From Mycobacteriaceae bacterium (GTDB lineage: Bacteria; Actinomycetota; Actinomycetes; Mycobacteriales; Mycobacteriaceae): DNA of 64,000 bases. The stretch lies in assembly GCA_019245755.1 (NCBI GenBank), contig JAFARC010000001.1:1-64000 (forward strand), in the 5' to 3' direction. A program made the position numbers and the translations under genes. Positions 36,751-45,085 of the stretch are shown here, piece after piece (the stretch's first letter is position 1; every line of letters begins with the position of its first letter). Under the pieces are notes generated by a model, which saw only the letters and a program-made list of their open reading frames with translations, was not told the origin of the DNA and did no database searches.

Positions 36751-37293
36751 ATGCCGGCAGCGGACGATAAGTTCGACGAGATCCGCCGCCGGTGGATCGC
36801 GCGGCATCAGCACACATTCGTATTCCAGAAGCGGCGCGCGGAATTGTTGGCCCGCGACATCCGTGACCGCGTCACCGAACACAGTGGGGCACGCCCCGAT
36901 CCGGCCGATGATGACGTCATCCATCCGCTCGTTGTGCGGCCGGTCGAGACGGTGTCCGGTGCGCTGGACTGGGGCGTCGTGGCGGGTGCGGCGGTGCTCG
37001 CGCCGCTGGGCTGGGCGATGGGCAGGCTCATGTATCAAGTTGTCGTCGGGCTCATTCCGGGCCGGCTGCGGTCCTATCCGGTGGCGGCCTTGGCGTGGGC
37101 GGCTGTGCTGGTGGGTCTGCCGTTGCCGCTGCTGTACACGCCGGGCGAGTCGTTGATAGCCGCGCTGCTGATCCCGTGGCTGCTGGCCCAGCTGCCGGCG
37201 GTGTTTCTGGTCGCCGGGGTGTACGGCATCCTCAACGGCTGGCTGGCCGTCGACGGTGCCCGCGACTGGTGGCCGGGTTCGGGCTCCAGGTAG
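36751..37293 (+). CDS. Membrane partner of the coupling protein
   Basis: ATG 36751; 180 residues. A charged N-terminus (DDKFDEIRRRWIARHQHTFVFQKRRAELL) is followed by about four hydrophobic segments (WGVVAGAAVLAPLGWAMGRLM, AALAWAAVLVGLPLPLLY, IAALLIPWLLAQLPAVFLVAGVY). The stop (TAG 37291) lies within the ribosome binding site of the soluble VirD4-like gene. Because that protein lacks membrane helices, this product probably supplies the transmembrane part of a split coupling protein. Confidence 0.7.
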   Translation: MPAADDKFDEIRRRWIARHQHTFVFQKRRAELLARDIRDRVTEHSGARPDPADDDVIHPLVVRPVETVSGALDWGVVAGAAVLAPLGWAMGRLMYQVVVGLIPGRLRSYPVAALAWAAVLVGLPLPLLYTPGESLIAALLIPWLLAQLPAVFLVAGVYGILNGWLAVDGARDWWPGSGSR

Positions 37294-37301
37294 GAGGGCC
37301 G

Positions 37302-38606
37302 GTGCAGCAGGCTGCGACGCCGTATTGCGGGTTCGCCCGCGACCGCGACGGCCGGCTCTACATTCCGCGCTCCGCGGCGCACGTGATGGTGTCGGCCCCG
37401 ACCGAGACGGGCAAGACGCGCCGGGTGCTGGCCCCGACCGCGGTGCTGTGGAGCGGGCCGGCGGTGGTCATCTCCTCCAAGGATGACCTGATGGAGCTGG
37501 TGATGCAGCGCCGCGGGGGTCCGCGAGCGCTCATCGACCTGCGGCCGGATTACTCGGCGGTGTATCCAGACGGCTTGCAGCGGTTCAGCTTCGACCCCAC
37601 CACGCTGATCACCACCCCGGACCAGGCCGTCACCGTGGCCGACACGATCATGCAGATGGCCACCGTCGGGCTGGGGGCCGGCGCCGACCAGGTGTCCGAC
37701 GGCGGGGTGTGGGAGTCGCAGGCCGAGGGGCCGCTGGCGGCCATGCTGTACGCCGCGACGCGGGGGCACCGCGGCATCGGGTGGGTGTTGTTGGCGGTGG
37801 ACAACCTGCGCTTCGACAAGACCCATCCCGGCACACCCGGCTGGCAGATGGCCGCCGACATAGTCAGCGACATCCCGTTATTCCGAAACGCACTGGAACG
37901 CACCCTCGATATGGACCGCCGCCAGCGCGACTCCATCGCCATCACCATGCGCAAGGCCGTCACCCCGTGGCTGCGGCTGGCGCTGCGCAAGACCACAGCG
38001 CCGGCGTTCGAGGAGTCGTTTCTCGACGATCCCACCGCGACGCTGTTCGTGCTGGCCCCCGCCGAGGGAACGATCGCCGGGGCCGCCGTCACCCTGGTCG
38101 ACGCGCTGGTGCGCAGCTGGCGGGCGAAAACGTCGCGCCGGCAAATGATTCACCGCCTGTTGGTCGTGCTCGACGAGGCCACCAACACCTGCGCGATGCC
38201 CGCGCTGCGTCGCTACATCGGGGAAGGCCGCGGACTGGGGGTCAACATGGTCATCGCCGTGCAGGCGTCAAGCCAGCTCGACACCGTCTACGGCCGGGAG
38301 TACGCCAACGAGCTGCGCGACATCTTCCCGGCCACACTGATCATGTACGGGGCCGCGGAGATGGGCATGCTGCAGCGCGCCGAGCAGTGGGCAGGGCAGA
38401 CCACCAAGCGCCAGGAGAGCTTCGACCAAGCCCGCGGCGGGAAAACACTATCGTCGCAGCTGGTCAGCATGCTTGACTACCGCCGGCTGCTGCCCGAGGA
38501 CCGCGAGCACGCCCGGCTGCTGCAGCGCGGCACCCCCGGGGTGACGACCGAGATCCCGGACTGGTCGGTGTTCGTGGAGCGCTTCGATCGTGCGGTGTCG
38601 GCGTGA
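37302..38606 (+). CDS. VirD4/TraG-type coupling ATPase (soluble)
   Basis: GTG 37302 follows TAGGAGGG; 434 residues. Walker A is SAPTETGKT (about 31-39) and Walker B LLVVLDEATN (about 286-295). The conserved block NMVIAVQASSQLDTVYG and the VVISSKDDLMELV strand are typical of type IV coupling proteins, which bring the relaxase-DNA complex to the T4SS. The usual N-terminal transmembrane helices are missing, unlike canonical VirD4/TraG, and appear to be encoded by the preceding gene. Confidence 0.9.
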   Translation: MQQAATPYCGFARDRDGRLYIPRSAAHVMVSAPTETGKTRRVLAPTAVLWSGPAVVISSKDDLMELVMQRRGGPRALIDLRPDYSAVYPDGLQRFSFDPTTLITTPDQAVTVADTIMQMATVGLGAGADQVSDGGVWESQAEGPLAAMLYAATRGHRGIGWVLLAVDNLRFDKTHPGTPGWQMAADIVSDIPLFRNALERTLDMDRRQRDSIAITMRKAVTPWLRLALRKTTAPAFEESFLDDPTATLFVLAPAEGTIAGAAVTLVDALVRSWRAKTSRRQMIHRLLVVLDEATNTCAMPALRRYIGEGRGLGVNMVIAVQASSQLDTVYGREYANELRDIFPATLIMYGAAEMGMLQRAEQWAGQTTKRQESFDQARGGKTLSSQLVSMLDYRRLLPEDREHARLLQRGTPGVTTEIPDWSVFVERFDRAVSA

Positions 38607-38716
38607 TGCCCGGAGGGCGGCGGTGGCCGTGGCTGAGCGGGCTGGTGATCGCGCTGGTCGGCGCGACGTGGTTTGTGGTGGTCGTGGTGATGGGTTCAGC
38701 CGGCGTGGCCGGCCTG
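38606..38716 (+). pseudogene. Remnant of a membrane-anchored gene following virD4
   Basis: ATG 38606 overlaps the virD4 stop (TGATG) and encodes PGGRRWPWLSGLVIALVGATWFVVVVVMGSAG-type sequence, a clean signal anchor. After about 35 codons the frame continues only as antisense of the gene at 38696-39130 and resembles nothing. In related operons a cell-wall hydrolase with such an anchor often follows the coupling protein, so this may be its truncated 5' end. That identification is inference. Confidence 0.4.
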
Positions 38717-39130
38717 GGGGGCCATCGCGGTCTCGGCGGTGGCCTCCTCGAGCTCATCGACAACCTGCGGCACGGCGACGTGGTGAAGACGTGCGGCGCG
38801 GTGGGCGCGGCTAACGCAGTTGCGGACCGCGCTGTGGTTACCGCCGCGGTAGGCGCATTGCGCGGCGAGCGAAAGCGCCGCGACGAGTTGGCCGCCGTCG
38901 TCAAGGTAATTGGCGATGCGCAGCCACAGGCGTGCGGCGCGCATCTGCTGGCCGTCACCGATCCGGAGCAGCAGTCCGGTCACCTTGGGGTTGGCGGCCA
39001 CGATTCCCGCGCGCACCGCCAGTCCGCGGCTGGGCCAAACATCTTCGGCGAGCACGGTGCGGATCTCGGCCAGCGTCGTGATCGTGTTCGACACGAGCGC
39101 CGGCGTGGTCGTGGCTGCGTCCGCCGTCAT
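38696..39130 (-). CDS. DUF4192-like hypothetical protein
   Basis: ATG 39130 has AGGAGG about 12 nt upstream; 144 residues. The C-terminal region (ARLWLRIANYLDDGGQLVAALSLAAQCAYRGGNHSAVRNCVSRAH) has the helical, TPR-like pattern seen at the end of actinobacterial DUF4192 proteins; the larger N-terminal part of that family is absent. Function unknown. It faces the virD4 transcript and probably truncated it. Confidence 0.5.
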   Translation of the reverse strand: MTADAATTTPALVSNTITTLAEIRTVLAEDVWPSRGLAVRAGIVAANPKVTGLLLRIGDGQQMRAARLWLRIANYLDDGGQLVAALSLAAQCAYRGGNHSAVRNCVSRAHRAARLHHVAVPQVVDELEEATAETAMAPQAGHAG

Positions 39131-39286
39131 AACCGCGATGCCTCCTGGTTGGCCCTCCATTTCCTGACTACGCGCGCGCTGATCCCGATCGGCGGGTACT
39201 AGCGCTTCCTTAACGCGGTTGGCAGCAACTTTGACGTCGCCTTGGCGGTTTAGGGTGGCAAGCATGCGCTGCGCCGGTCACGATGA

Positions 39287-39424
39287 ACGGGGGTCGGCGC
39301 TGCGCGGGGTTTATCGATCGCGTCGAACATCGCCAGCGGCCTGGCGCGGATCGGGATCTCCGTGATTGCCGGGCTGGCGAGCGGCATCGACACCGCCGCC
39401 CATTGGGCCTGCCTGGAGGCGCCC
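39287..39424 (+). pseudogene. DprA/Smf fragment
   Basis: The frame from 39287 reads ASNIASGLARIGISVIAGLASGIDTAAHWACLEA, matching the Rossmann core of DprA (typical: IA..LA..G..VVSGLA.GID.AAH..AL). The rest of DprA is absent on both sides. The piece runs in frame into the ComF-like gene. Confidence 0.55.
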
Positions 39425-40192
39425 GATCGGACGCCGGTGACCGACCCCGCAGCCGAGGCGCGTCGGTCACTGCGGGCCGCCGCCGGTGGTTATCTGCGCA
39501 ACGCGGTGCGACGGCCCGGGGTGACGTGTGCGGTGTGCTGCACGCCGGTGGACGGGTTCGAGCGGTGCTGGCGCTGCCAACGCAATGCCGCCAGCCACGG
39601 GCTGGCCGATGTCGTGGTGCCGCTGACCTACGCGCTCGGTGGCACCCAGTCGGCCACGCTGCTGTGGCATTACAAGGACGATCCGGTCCACAAGGTGCGC
39701 CAGCAGCACGCCTTGATCATCAATTGGCTTCTCTACCTTGCAATGTCTGAGCACGAGCGGTGTATCGGGGTGGCCGCCGGCATGCCGGTGTCGTTGCGCG
39801 TCGCGATCCCGTCGATGAGCGGACGCACCGGGGTGCACCCGTTCACCGCGCTGGCACGGCGGATGAACGCCGTGAATGACTCGGCGGCACTGCTGCCGGC
39901 GCCGGGCGCGGTGTGCGATCGCGCCGTGTCCGGTGACAAGTTCCTGCTGCAGCCGGCGGTACCGCTCGACGGGCAGCACGTGATGGTGCTCGACGACACC
40001 TGGACCACCGGGTCCAACGCCCAGTCAGCGGCGGTGACTCTGCGCCGGGCCGGCGCTGCGCGGGTCAGCGTGATCGTCGTGGGCCGCTGGTTGAGCCCGG
40101 GTTATGGCAAAACCGGGCGGTTCATCGAGGAATACCTGCAAAACGACTTCGACACCGACCTCTGCCCGGTCACCGGCGGGGCGTGCCCCTAA
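39362..40192 (+). CDS. ComF-like phosphoribosyltransferase
   Basis: The frame is open from 39287; GTG 39362 and GTG 39506 are possible starts, the second giving a protein of normal ComF size (about 228 residues). A zinc-finger-like cluster (CAVCCTPVDGFERCWRCQRN) and GLADVVVPLTYAL are followed by the PRPP-binding motif VMVLDDTWTTGSNAQSAAVTLRRAG. ComF proteins take part in DNA uptake in competent bacteria; in actinobacterial plasmids the role is unknown. With the DprA fragment fused ahead, two competence-type sequences are in one frame. Confidence 0.75.
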   Translation: MIAGLASGIDTAAHWACLEAPDRTPVTDPAAEARRSLRAAAGGYLRNAVRRPGVTCAVCCTPVDGFERCWRCQRNAASHGLADVVVPLTYALGGTQSATLLWHYKDDPVHKVRQQHALIINWLLYLAMSEHERCIGVAAGMPVSLRVAIPSMSGRTGVHPFTALARRMNAVNDSAALLPAPGAVCDRAVSGDKFLLQPAVPLDGQHVMVLDDTWTTGSNAQSAAVTLRRAGAARVSVIVVGRWLSPGYGKTGRFIEEYLQNDFDTDLCPVTGGACP

Positions 40193-40297
40193 GGCGCTCG
40201 GGCGGTGCTGGGCGTGGTGCTGGTTGTTTGTCGAGGCGGGCCAGTGGGCACGGACACCAGAGACCGAACGAGCCGAACACAGCAGGAGGCCGAGCGA

Positions 40298-41146
40298 ATG
40301 AGCACCGTCCCGTCCATCACGCTCAACGATGGCAACACCATCCCGCAACTGGGTTTCGGGGTTTTCCAGATCGAGCCGGACACGACCGCCACGGCGGTGC
40401 GTTCTGCGCTGGAGATCGGGTACCGACACATCGACACCGCCGAGATGTACGGCAACGAGAAGGAAGTGGGTCAGGGCGTCCGCGACGCGGGGCTGGACCG
40501 CGGCGAGGTGTTCATCACCAGCAAGCTCAACAACGGATACCACCTGCCCGACGACGCCCGCCGCGCATTCGACGCCACCCTGAGCGCGCTGGCGTCCGAC
40601 TACGTCGACCTGTTTCTGATCCACTGGCCGCTGCCCACGCTCTACGACGGCGACTTCGTGTCCACCTGGAACGTGCTGGAGGAGTTCGCCAAGGACGGGC
40701 GCGCGCGCAGCATCGGCGTCTCAAATTTCCAGCCCGCACATCTGGACCACCTCGCCAAGGGCTCGCAGACTGTGCCCGCGGCCAACCAGATCGAGGTGCA
40801 CCCCTACCTCACCAACGAGACGGTGCGCGGTTACTGCCGTGAGCACGGCATCGCGGTCGAGGCCTGGTCGCCGATCGCGCAGGGCAAGGTGCTCGACGAC
40901 GAGGTGATCGCCGGGATCGCGGAGATGCACGACAAGACCCCGGCGCAGATAGTGCTGCGATGGCACATTCAGCGCGGCGACATCGTATTCCCGAAGTCGG
41001 TGTCACCCGAGCGGATGAAGTCCAACTTCGACATCTTCGACTTCAGCCTCAACGACGACAACATGACCGCGATCACCGGTCTGGATCGCGGCGAGGCGGG
41101 CCGCAGGGGCCCCAACCCCGACGAGTTCGACTACATCCCGGACTGA
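40298..41146 (+). CDS. Aldo/keto reductase (Rv2971-like)
   Basis: ATG 40298 after AGGAGG; 282 residues. The AKR tetrad is present: Asp and Tyr in HIDTAEMYGNE, Lys in FITSKLNN, His in FLIHWPLP. The NADPH-binding end IVFPKSVSPERMKSNFDIF is typical. Length and sequence pattern fit the mycobacterial Rv2971-like AKR5 enzymes that reduce small aldehydes and ketones such as methylglyoxal. It is probably cargo relative to the conjugation genes. Confidence 0.9.
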   Translation: MSTVPSITLNDGNTIPQLGFGVFQIEPDTTATAVRSALEIGYRHIDTAEMYGNEKEVGQGVRDAGLDRGEVFITSKLNNGYHLPDDARRAFDATLSALASDYVDLFLIHWPLPTLYDGDFVSTWNVLEEFAKDGRARSIGVSNFQPAHLDHLAKGSQTVPAANQIEVHPYLTNETVRGYCREHGIAVEAWSPIAQGKVLDDEVIAGIAEMHDKTPAQIVLRWHIQRGDIVFPKSVSPERMKSNFDIFDFSLNDDNMTAITGLDRGEAGRRGPNPDEFDYIPD

Positions 41147-41243
41147 GAACACCTGCTGAGGCCGTCGCCGGCCCTATCGAGGCGTTCGCCGGCATAACTT
41201 CGCCGCTATTTCGGTTGCCCACCGTGGAAAGATCGAACGAGTC

Positions 41244-43178
41244 GTGGATGAACCCTTGAAGCATGGTTTGCGGTCGGCGCCCGCGATTGCGCCGCCACCG
41301 GCACGACGGCGACCTGGATCGGATCTGCGGCGGCTGCTGCCGTACCTGCTGCCCTACCGGGCACGGTGGGTTTCGATGGTCCTGGTCGCCGTCGCCAGCC
41401 TGGTGGCCACCGTGGCGATCCCGCTGATGACCAAGGCCGTCATCGATGGGCCGGTGCGGCATCAGGACCAGCGTGGGCTGTGGGTGTTTGGCGCAGCCGC
41501 GATGGGGGTGGGCGTCTCGGAGGCGCTGCTGTGGTTCATCCGTCGCTGGCTGATCGCCCGCGGCACCATGGGTGTGGAGGCCGACATCCGCAAGGATCTC
41601 TACGCCCGGCTGCAGATCCTGCCGATGTCCTTCCACGGCCGCTGGCAGTCGGGGCAGCTGCTGTCGCGGGTGATGAACGACCTGTCGACCATCCGCCGGT
41701 TCCTGTCGTTCGGCCTGGTTTTTCTGCTGCTCAACATCATCCAGATCGTGGTGGTGACGGCCATCTTGCTGGCGATGTTCTGGCCCCTCGGTGTGGTGGT
41801 GCTGGTGTCGATCGTTCCGATCGCGGCCACCGTGCTGCACTTCGAGCGGCAGTTCACCCGGCTGTCACGGCAGGCCCAGGACCAGTCCGGCCACGTCGCA
41901 ACCCATGTCGAGGAAGCCGCGCTGGGCCTGCGGGTGGTCAAGTCGTTCGGCCGCGAAGATTACAGCTACGCCCGGTTCGACCAGCAAGCCACGACGCTGT
42001 ACGCCACGCAGGTTCAGAAGGTGTCGGTGTCGGCGAAGTTCTGGACGCTGCTCGAGGTCATCCCGAACCTCACGTTGATCGTGGTGCTGGGCTTCGGGGC
42101 ATACGCGGCCGGGCGCGGCCTGGTCACGATGGGCACCCTGGTCGCGTTCATCACGATGATGCTGTCGCTGGTCTGGCCGATCGCCTCGCTGGGCTTTCTA
42201 CTGTCGATGACACAGGAATCGATGACCGCCGCCAACCGCATCGCCGAAATCTTCGACGCGCCACGGGAAATCACCGACGGACCGCAGGCCCAGCCGCCCC
42301 GTGGCGGCCGGCTGGAGCTCATCGACGTCGGCTTCCGATTCCCCGACGCACGTGCCGACGACTGGGCGCTGCGCCACGTCAGCGTCACCGTCGAAGCCGG
42401 CGAGACGCTGGCGCTGGTGGGATCCACCGGCTCGGGCAAGTCGGTGCTGGCCGCGCTGCTGTCACGGCTCTACGACGTCACCGAGGGCGAGATCCGCATC
42501 GACGGCCGGGACATCCGCGAGCTGTCGCTGCCCGCGCTGCGGCAGGCCGTCGCGACGGCCTTCGAGGATCCGACGCTGTTCTCGATGTCGGTGGCAGAGA
42601 ATGTGCGGCTGGGCCGGCCGGATGCCACCGATGAACAGCTCACACAGGCCATCGACGTCGCCGCTGCCCAGTTCGTCTACGACCTGCCGTTCGGCCTCGA
42701 CACCCGCATCGGCGAGCAGGGCATGAGCCTATCCGGGGGGCAGCGCCAGCGGCTGTCGCTGGCGCGGGCGATCCTGGCGGCGCCCAAGGTCCTGGTCCTC
42801 GACGACACGCTGTCCGCGCTCGACGTGCACACCGAGGCCGCTGTCGAGGAGGCACTGGGCCGGGTGCTGCACTCGGTCACCGGCATCGTCGTCGCACACC
42901 GGGCGTCGACCGTGCTGCTCGCCGACAAGGTGGCCCTGCTCGAGAACGGCACCATCACGCACATCGGAACGCACACCGAACTGCTCGCCGGCGTCGCGCG
43001 GTACCGCTATCTGCTGGCCGCCGACGACGACCTGGACGACAGCGTCGAGCGGGCCTGCGCGTGGCAGGACGACGAGGACCGCGACATGCTCTGCCAGGCC
43101 TACGAGGAGCGGGAGGCGACCGACGCCGCGTGCACCGATCCGCGCCGCTACGCCACGACGAAAGCCGAAGGGCGATGA
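41244..43178 (+). CDS. ABC exporter half-transporter, subunit 1 (degenerate catalytic site)
   Basis: 644 residues from GTG 41244. Six-helix exporter domain (about 30-330), then the nucleotide-binding domain: Walker A GSTGSGKS (393-400), signature LSGGQ (496-500), Walker B LVLDDT (D520-D521). The catalytic Glu after Walker B is replaced by Asp (D521). The canonical signature here serves the partner's active site. It overlaps the next gene (ATGA), so the two form a heterodimeric exporter of lipids, drugs or similar substrates. A cysteine-containing C-terminal tail (about 590-644) extends beyond the ATPase. Confidence 0.92.
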   Translation: MDEPLKHGLRSAPAIAPPPARRRPGSDLRRLLPYLLPYRARWVSMVLVAVASLVATVAIPLMTKAVIDGPVRHQDQRGLWVFGAAAMGVGVSEALLWFIRRWLIARGTMGVEADIRKDLYARLQILPMSFHGRWQSGQLLSRVMNDLSTIRRFLSFGLVFLLLNIIQIVVVTAILLAMFWPLGVVVLVSIVPIAATVLHFERQFTRLSRQAQDQSGHVATHVEEAALGLRVVKSFGREDYSYARFDQQATTLYATQVQKVSVSAKFWTLLEVIPNLTLIVVLGFGAYAAGRGLVTMGTLVAFITMMLSLVWPIASLGFLLSMTQESMTAANRIAEIFDAPREITDGPQAQPPRGGRLELIDVGFRFPDARADDWALRHVSVTVEAGETLALVGSTGSGKSVLAALLSRLYDVTEGEIRIDGRDIRELSLPALRQAVATAFEDPTLFSMSVAENVRLGRPDATDEQLTQAIDVAAAQFVYDLPFGLDTRIGEQGMSLSGGQRQRLSLARAILAAPKVLVLDDTLSALDVHTEAAVEEALGRVLHSVTGIVVAHRASTVLLADKVALLENGTITHIGTHTELLAGVARYRYLLAADDDLDDSVERACAWQDDEDRDMLCQAYEEREATDAACTDPRRYATTKAEGR

Positions 43179-45085
43179 CCGCCACCCACATTCCCCCGCA
43201 AGCGGGAGGTGCCCCCGCCCTGCAAGGAGGTACCTCCACGCCGGTCCGAGTTCGCGAGTACGACGGCGCGGATCGGTGGCGCGGCCGCGTCCGCGACGGC
43301 GCCGACGACAGTTCGCCCATCGACGAAACGGTGCCGCGACCCCGCGAGGCCCGCGCACTGCTGGCCTGCATGCTGCGGCCGTACCGGCTGACACTGGCGC
43401 TGCTGGCGCTCGTCGTCGTGGTGGAAAACGCTGCGCGCCTGTCCGTTCCACTGCTGGTGCAGCGCGGCATCGACCACGGCATCCCGCCCATCGTCGACGG
43501 CGGCTCGGCGCGGGTGTTGATGACGATCGTCGCCGCACTGTGCGCGGTGGTGCTGATCCAGGCGAGCAGCCGGTTGTTCTTCCTGCGCCGCTCGGGCCGG
43601 ATCGGCCAACGGCTGCTGCTGCAACTGCGTCGCCGGGTGTTCCGCCAGTTTCAGCGGCTCGACATCGCCTTCCACGACCGGTACACCTCAGGCCGGGTGG
43701 TCAGCCGCTCCACCAACGACGTCGAGGCGATCCAGGACATGCTCGAAACCGGGTTCGACAGCCTGATCACCGCGGTGCTGACGCTGGTCGGGACGGCGGT
43801 TCTGCTCGTCACGCTCGACGTGCGCCTGGGGCTGATGTGCCTGGGTGCCTTCCCGGTCCTGGTGGTGCTGGTCTGGTGGTTCCGCACCGAATCGTCGAAG
43901 ACCTACCGCAAGGTACGCGAGAACGCGGCGCTAGTGATCGTGCACTTCGTGGAGACGATGACGGGCATCAAGGCGGTGCAGGCGTACCGCCGCGAGCCGC
44001 GTAACCAGGAAATCTTCGAAGACATCGCCGACCGATACCGGGCCGTCAACGAGCGGACGTTCAAACTGCTGGCCGTGTTCATGCCGGGTGTGAAGCTGGT
44101 CGGTAACCTCACCACCGGTGTGGTGCTTCTCTACGGCGGATACCGCGTGCTGCACGGCCAGATGACCATCGGCACCTTGGCGGCGTTTCTGCTGTACCTG
44201 CGGATGTTTTTCGAGCCGATGCAGGACATCTCGCAGTTCTTCAACACCTTTCAGTCGGCGGCGTCGGCGCTGGAGAAGCTGGCCGGAGTGCTGGCGCAAC
44301 GGCCCGGCATCCGCGATCCCGAGCGGCCGGTGCCGCTGCATGCGGTGCGTGGCGAGATCGGTTTCGGCCATGTGCATTTCTGCTATGTGCCGGGCCGGCC
44401 GGTGTTGTCCGATCTCACGCTGACGGTGCCAGCCGGTCAAACCGTGGCGCTGGTTGGAACCACCGGCGCGGGCAAGACCACCGTCGCCAAGCTCATCGCC
44501 CGGTTCTATGACCCGACCAGCGGGTCGGTGACGCTCGACGGTATCGACTTGCGTGATCTGGCCCAGACGGACCTGCGCCGCCACGTCGTGATGGTCACCC
44601 AGGAGAACTTTGTTTTCGGCGGCACCGTCGCCGACAACATCGCGTTCGGCCGGCCGAACGCCGCCGACGACGAGATCCGCGCGGCCGCAACGGCTATCGG
44701 GGCCAACCGATTCATCGAAGCGCTGCCGGGTGGATACCATACCGACGTCGCCAAACGCGGCGGCCGACTCTCGGCGGGCCAGCGGCAGCTGATCGCGTTC
44801 GCGCGGGCGTTTCTCGCCGACCCGGCGGTGCTGATCCTCGACGAGGCGACGTCCGCGCTGGACATCCCCAGCGAGCGCATGGTGCAGCGGGCGCTGGAGA
44901 CTGTGCTGGCCGACCGGACCGCGCTGGTCATCGCGCACCGGCTCTCCACCGTGCAGAGCGCCGACCGGGTACTCGTCCTCGACCACGGCCGCATCGTCGA
45001 AGACGGACCGCCCAGTGAACTCATCGGCCGCACCGGTGGCAGGTACGCCGCGCTGCACCGCGCCTGGGTGGAGTCCTTGGTCTAA
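43175..45085 (+). CDS. ABC exporter half-transporter, subunit 2 (catalytic)
   Basis: 636 residues. After a soluble N-terminal extension of about 65 residues comes the six-helix membrane domain and an ATPase domain with Walker A GTTGAGKTT (428-436), signature LSAGQ (532-536) and Walker B LILDEATSALD (D556-E557). Here the Walker B Glu is intact but the signature is non-canonical (Ala for Gly), the exact complement of subunit 1. The degenerate site thus uses subunit 1 Walker motifs plus this signature, as in TM287/288-type exporters. The stop shares 3 nt with the stop of the convergent relaxase. Confidence 0.92.
   Translation: MTATHIPPQAGGAPALQGGTSTPVRVREYDGADRWRGRVRDGADDSSPIDETVPRPREARALLACMLRPYRLTLALLALVVVVENAARLSVPLLVQRGIDHGIPPIVDGGSARVLMTIVAALCAVVLIQASSRLFFLRRSGRIGQRLLLQLRRRVFRQFQRLDIAFHDRYTSGRVVSRSTNDVEAIQDMLETGFDSLITAVLTLVGTAVLLVTLDVRLGLMCLGAFPVLVVLVWWFRTESSKTYRKVRENAALVIVHFVETMTGIKAVQAYRREPRNQEIFEDIADRYRAVNERTFKLLAVFMPGVKLVGNLTTGVVLLYGGYRVLHGQMTIGTLAAFLLYLRMFFEPMQDISQFFNTFQSAASALEKLAGVLAQRPGIRDPERPVPLHAVRGEIGFGHVHFCYVPGRPVLSDLTLTVPAGQTVALVGTTGAGKTTVAKLIARFYDPTSGSVTLDGIDLRDLAQTDLRRHVVMVTQENFVFGGTVADNIAFGRPNAADDEIRAAATAIGANRFIEALPGGYHTDVAKRGGRLSAGQRQLIAFARAFLADPAVLILDEATSALDIPSERMVQRALETVLADRTALVIAHRLSTVQSADRVLVLDHGRIVEDGPPSELIGRTGGRYAALHRAWVESLV

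Noticed and set aside
40225..40252. GTTT-N16-GGGCA upstream of the AKR at 40298, as a third SigF promoter
   Set aside because: The -10 box differs (GGGCA, not GGGTA); too weak to list beside the two exact matches.
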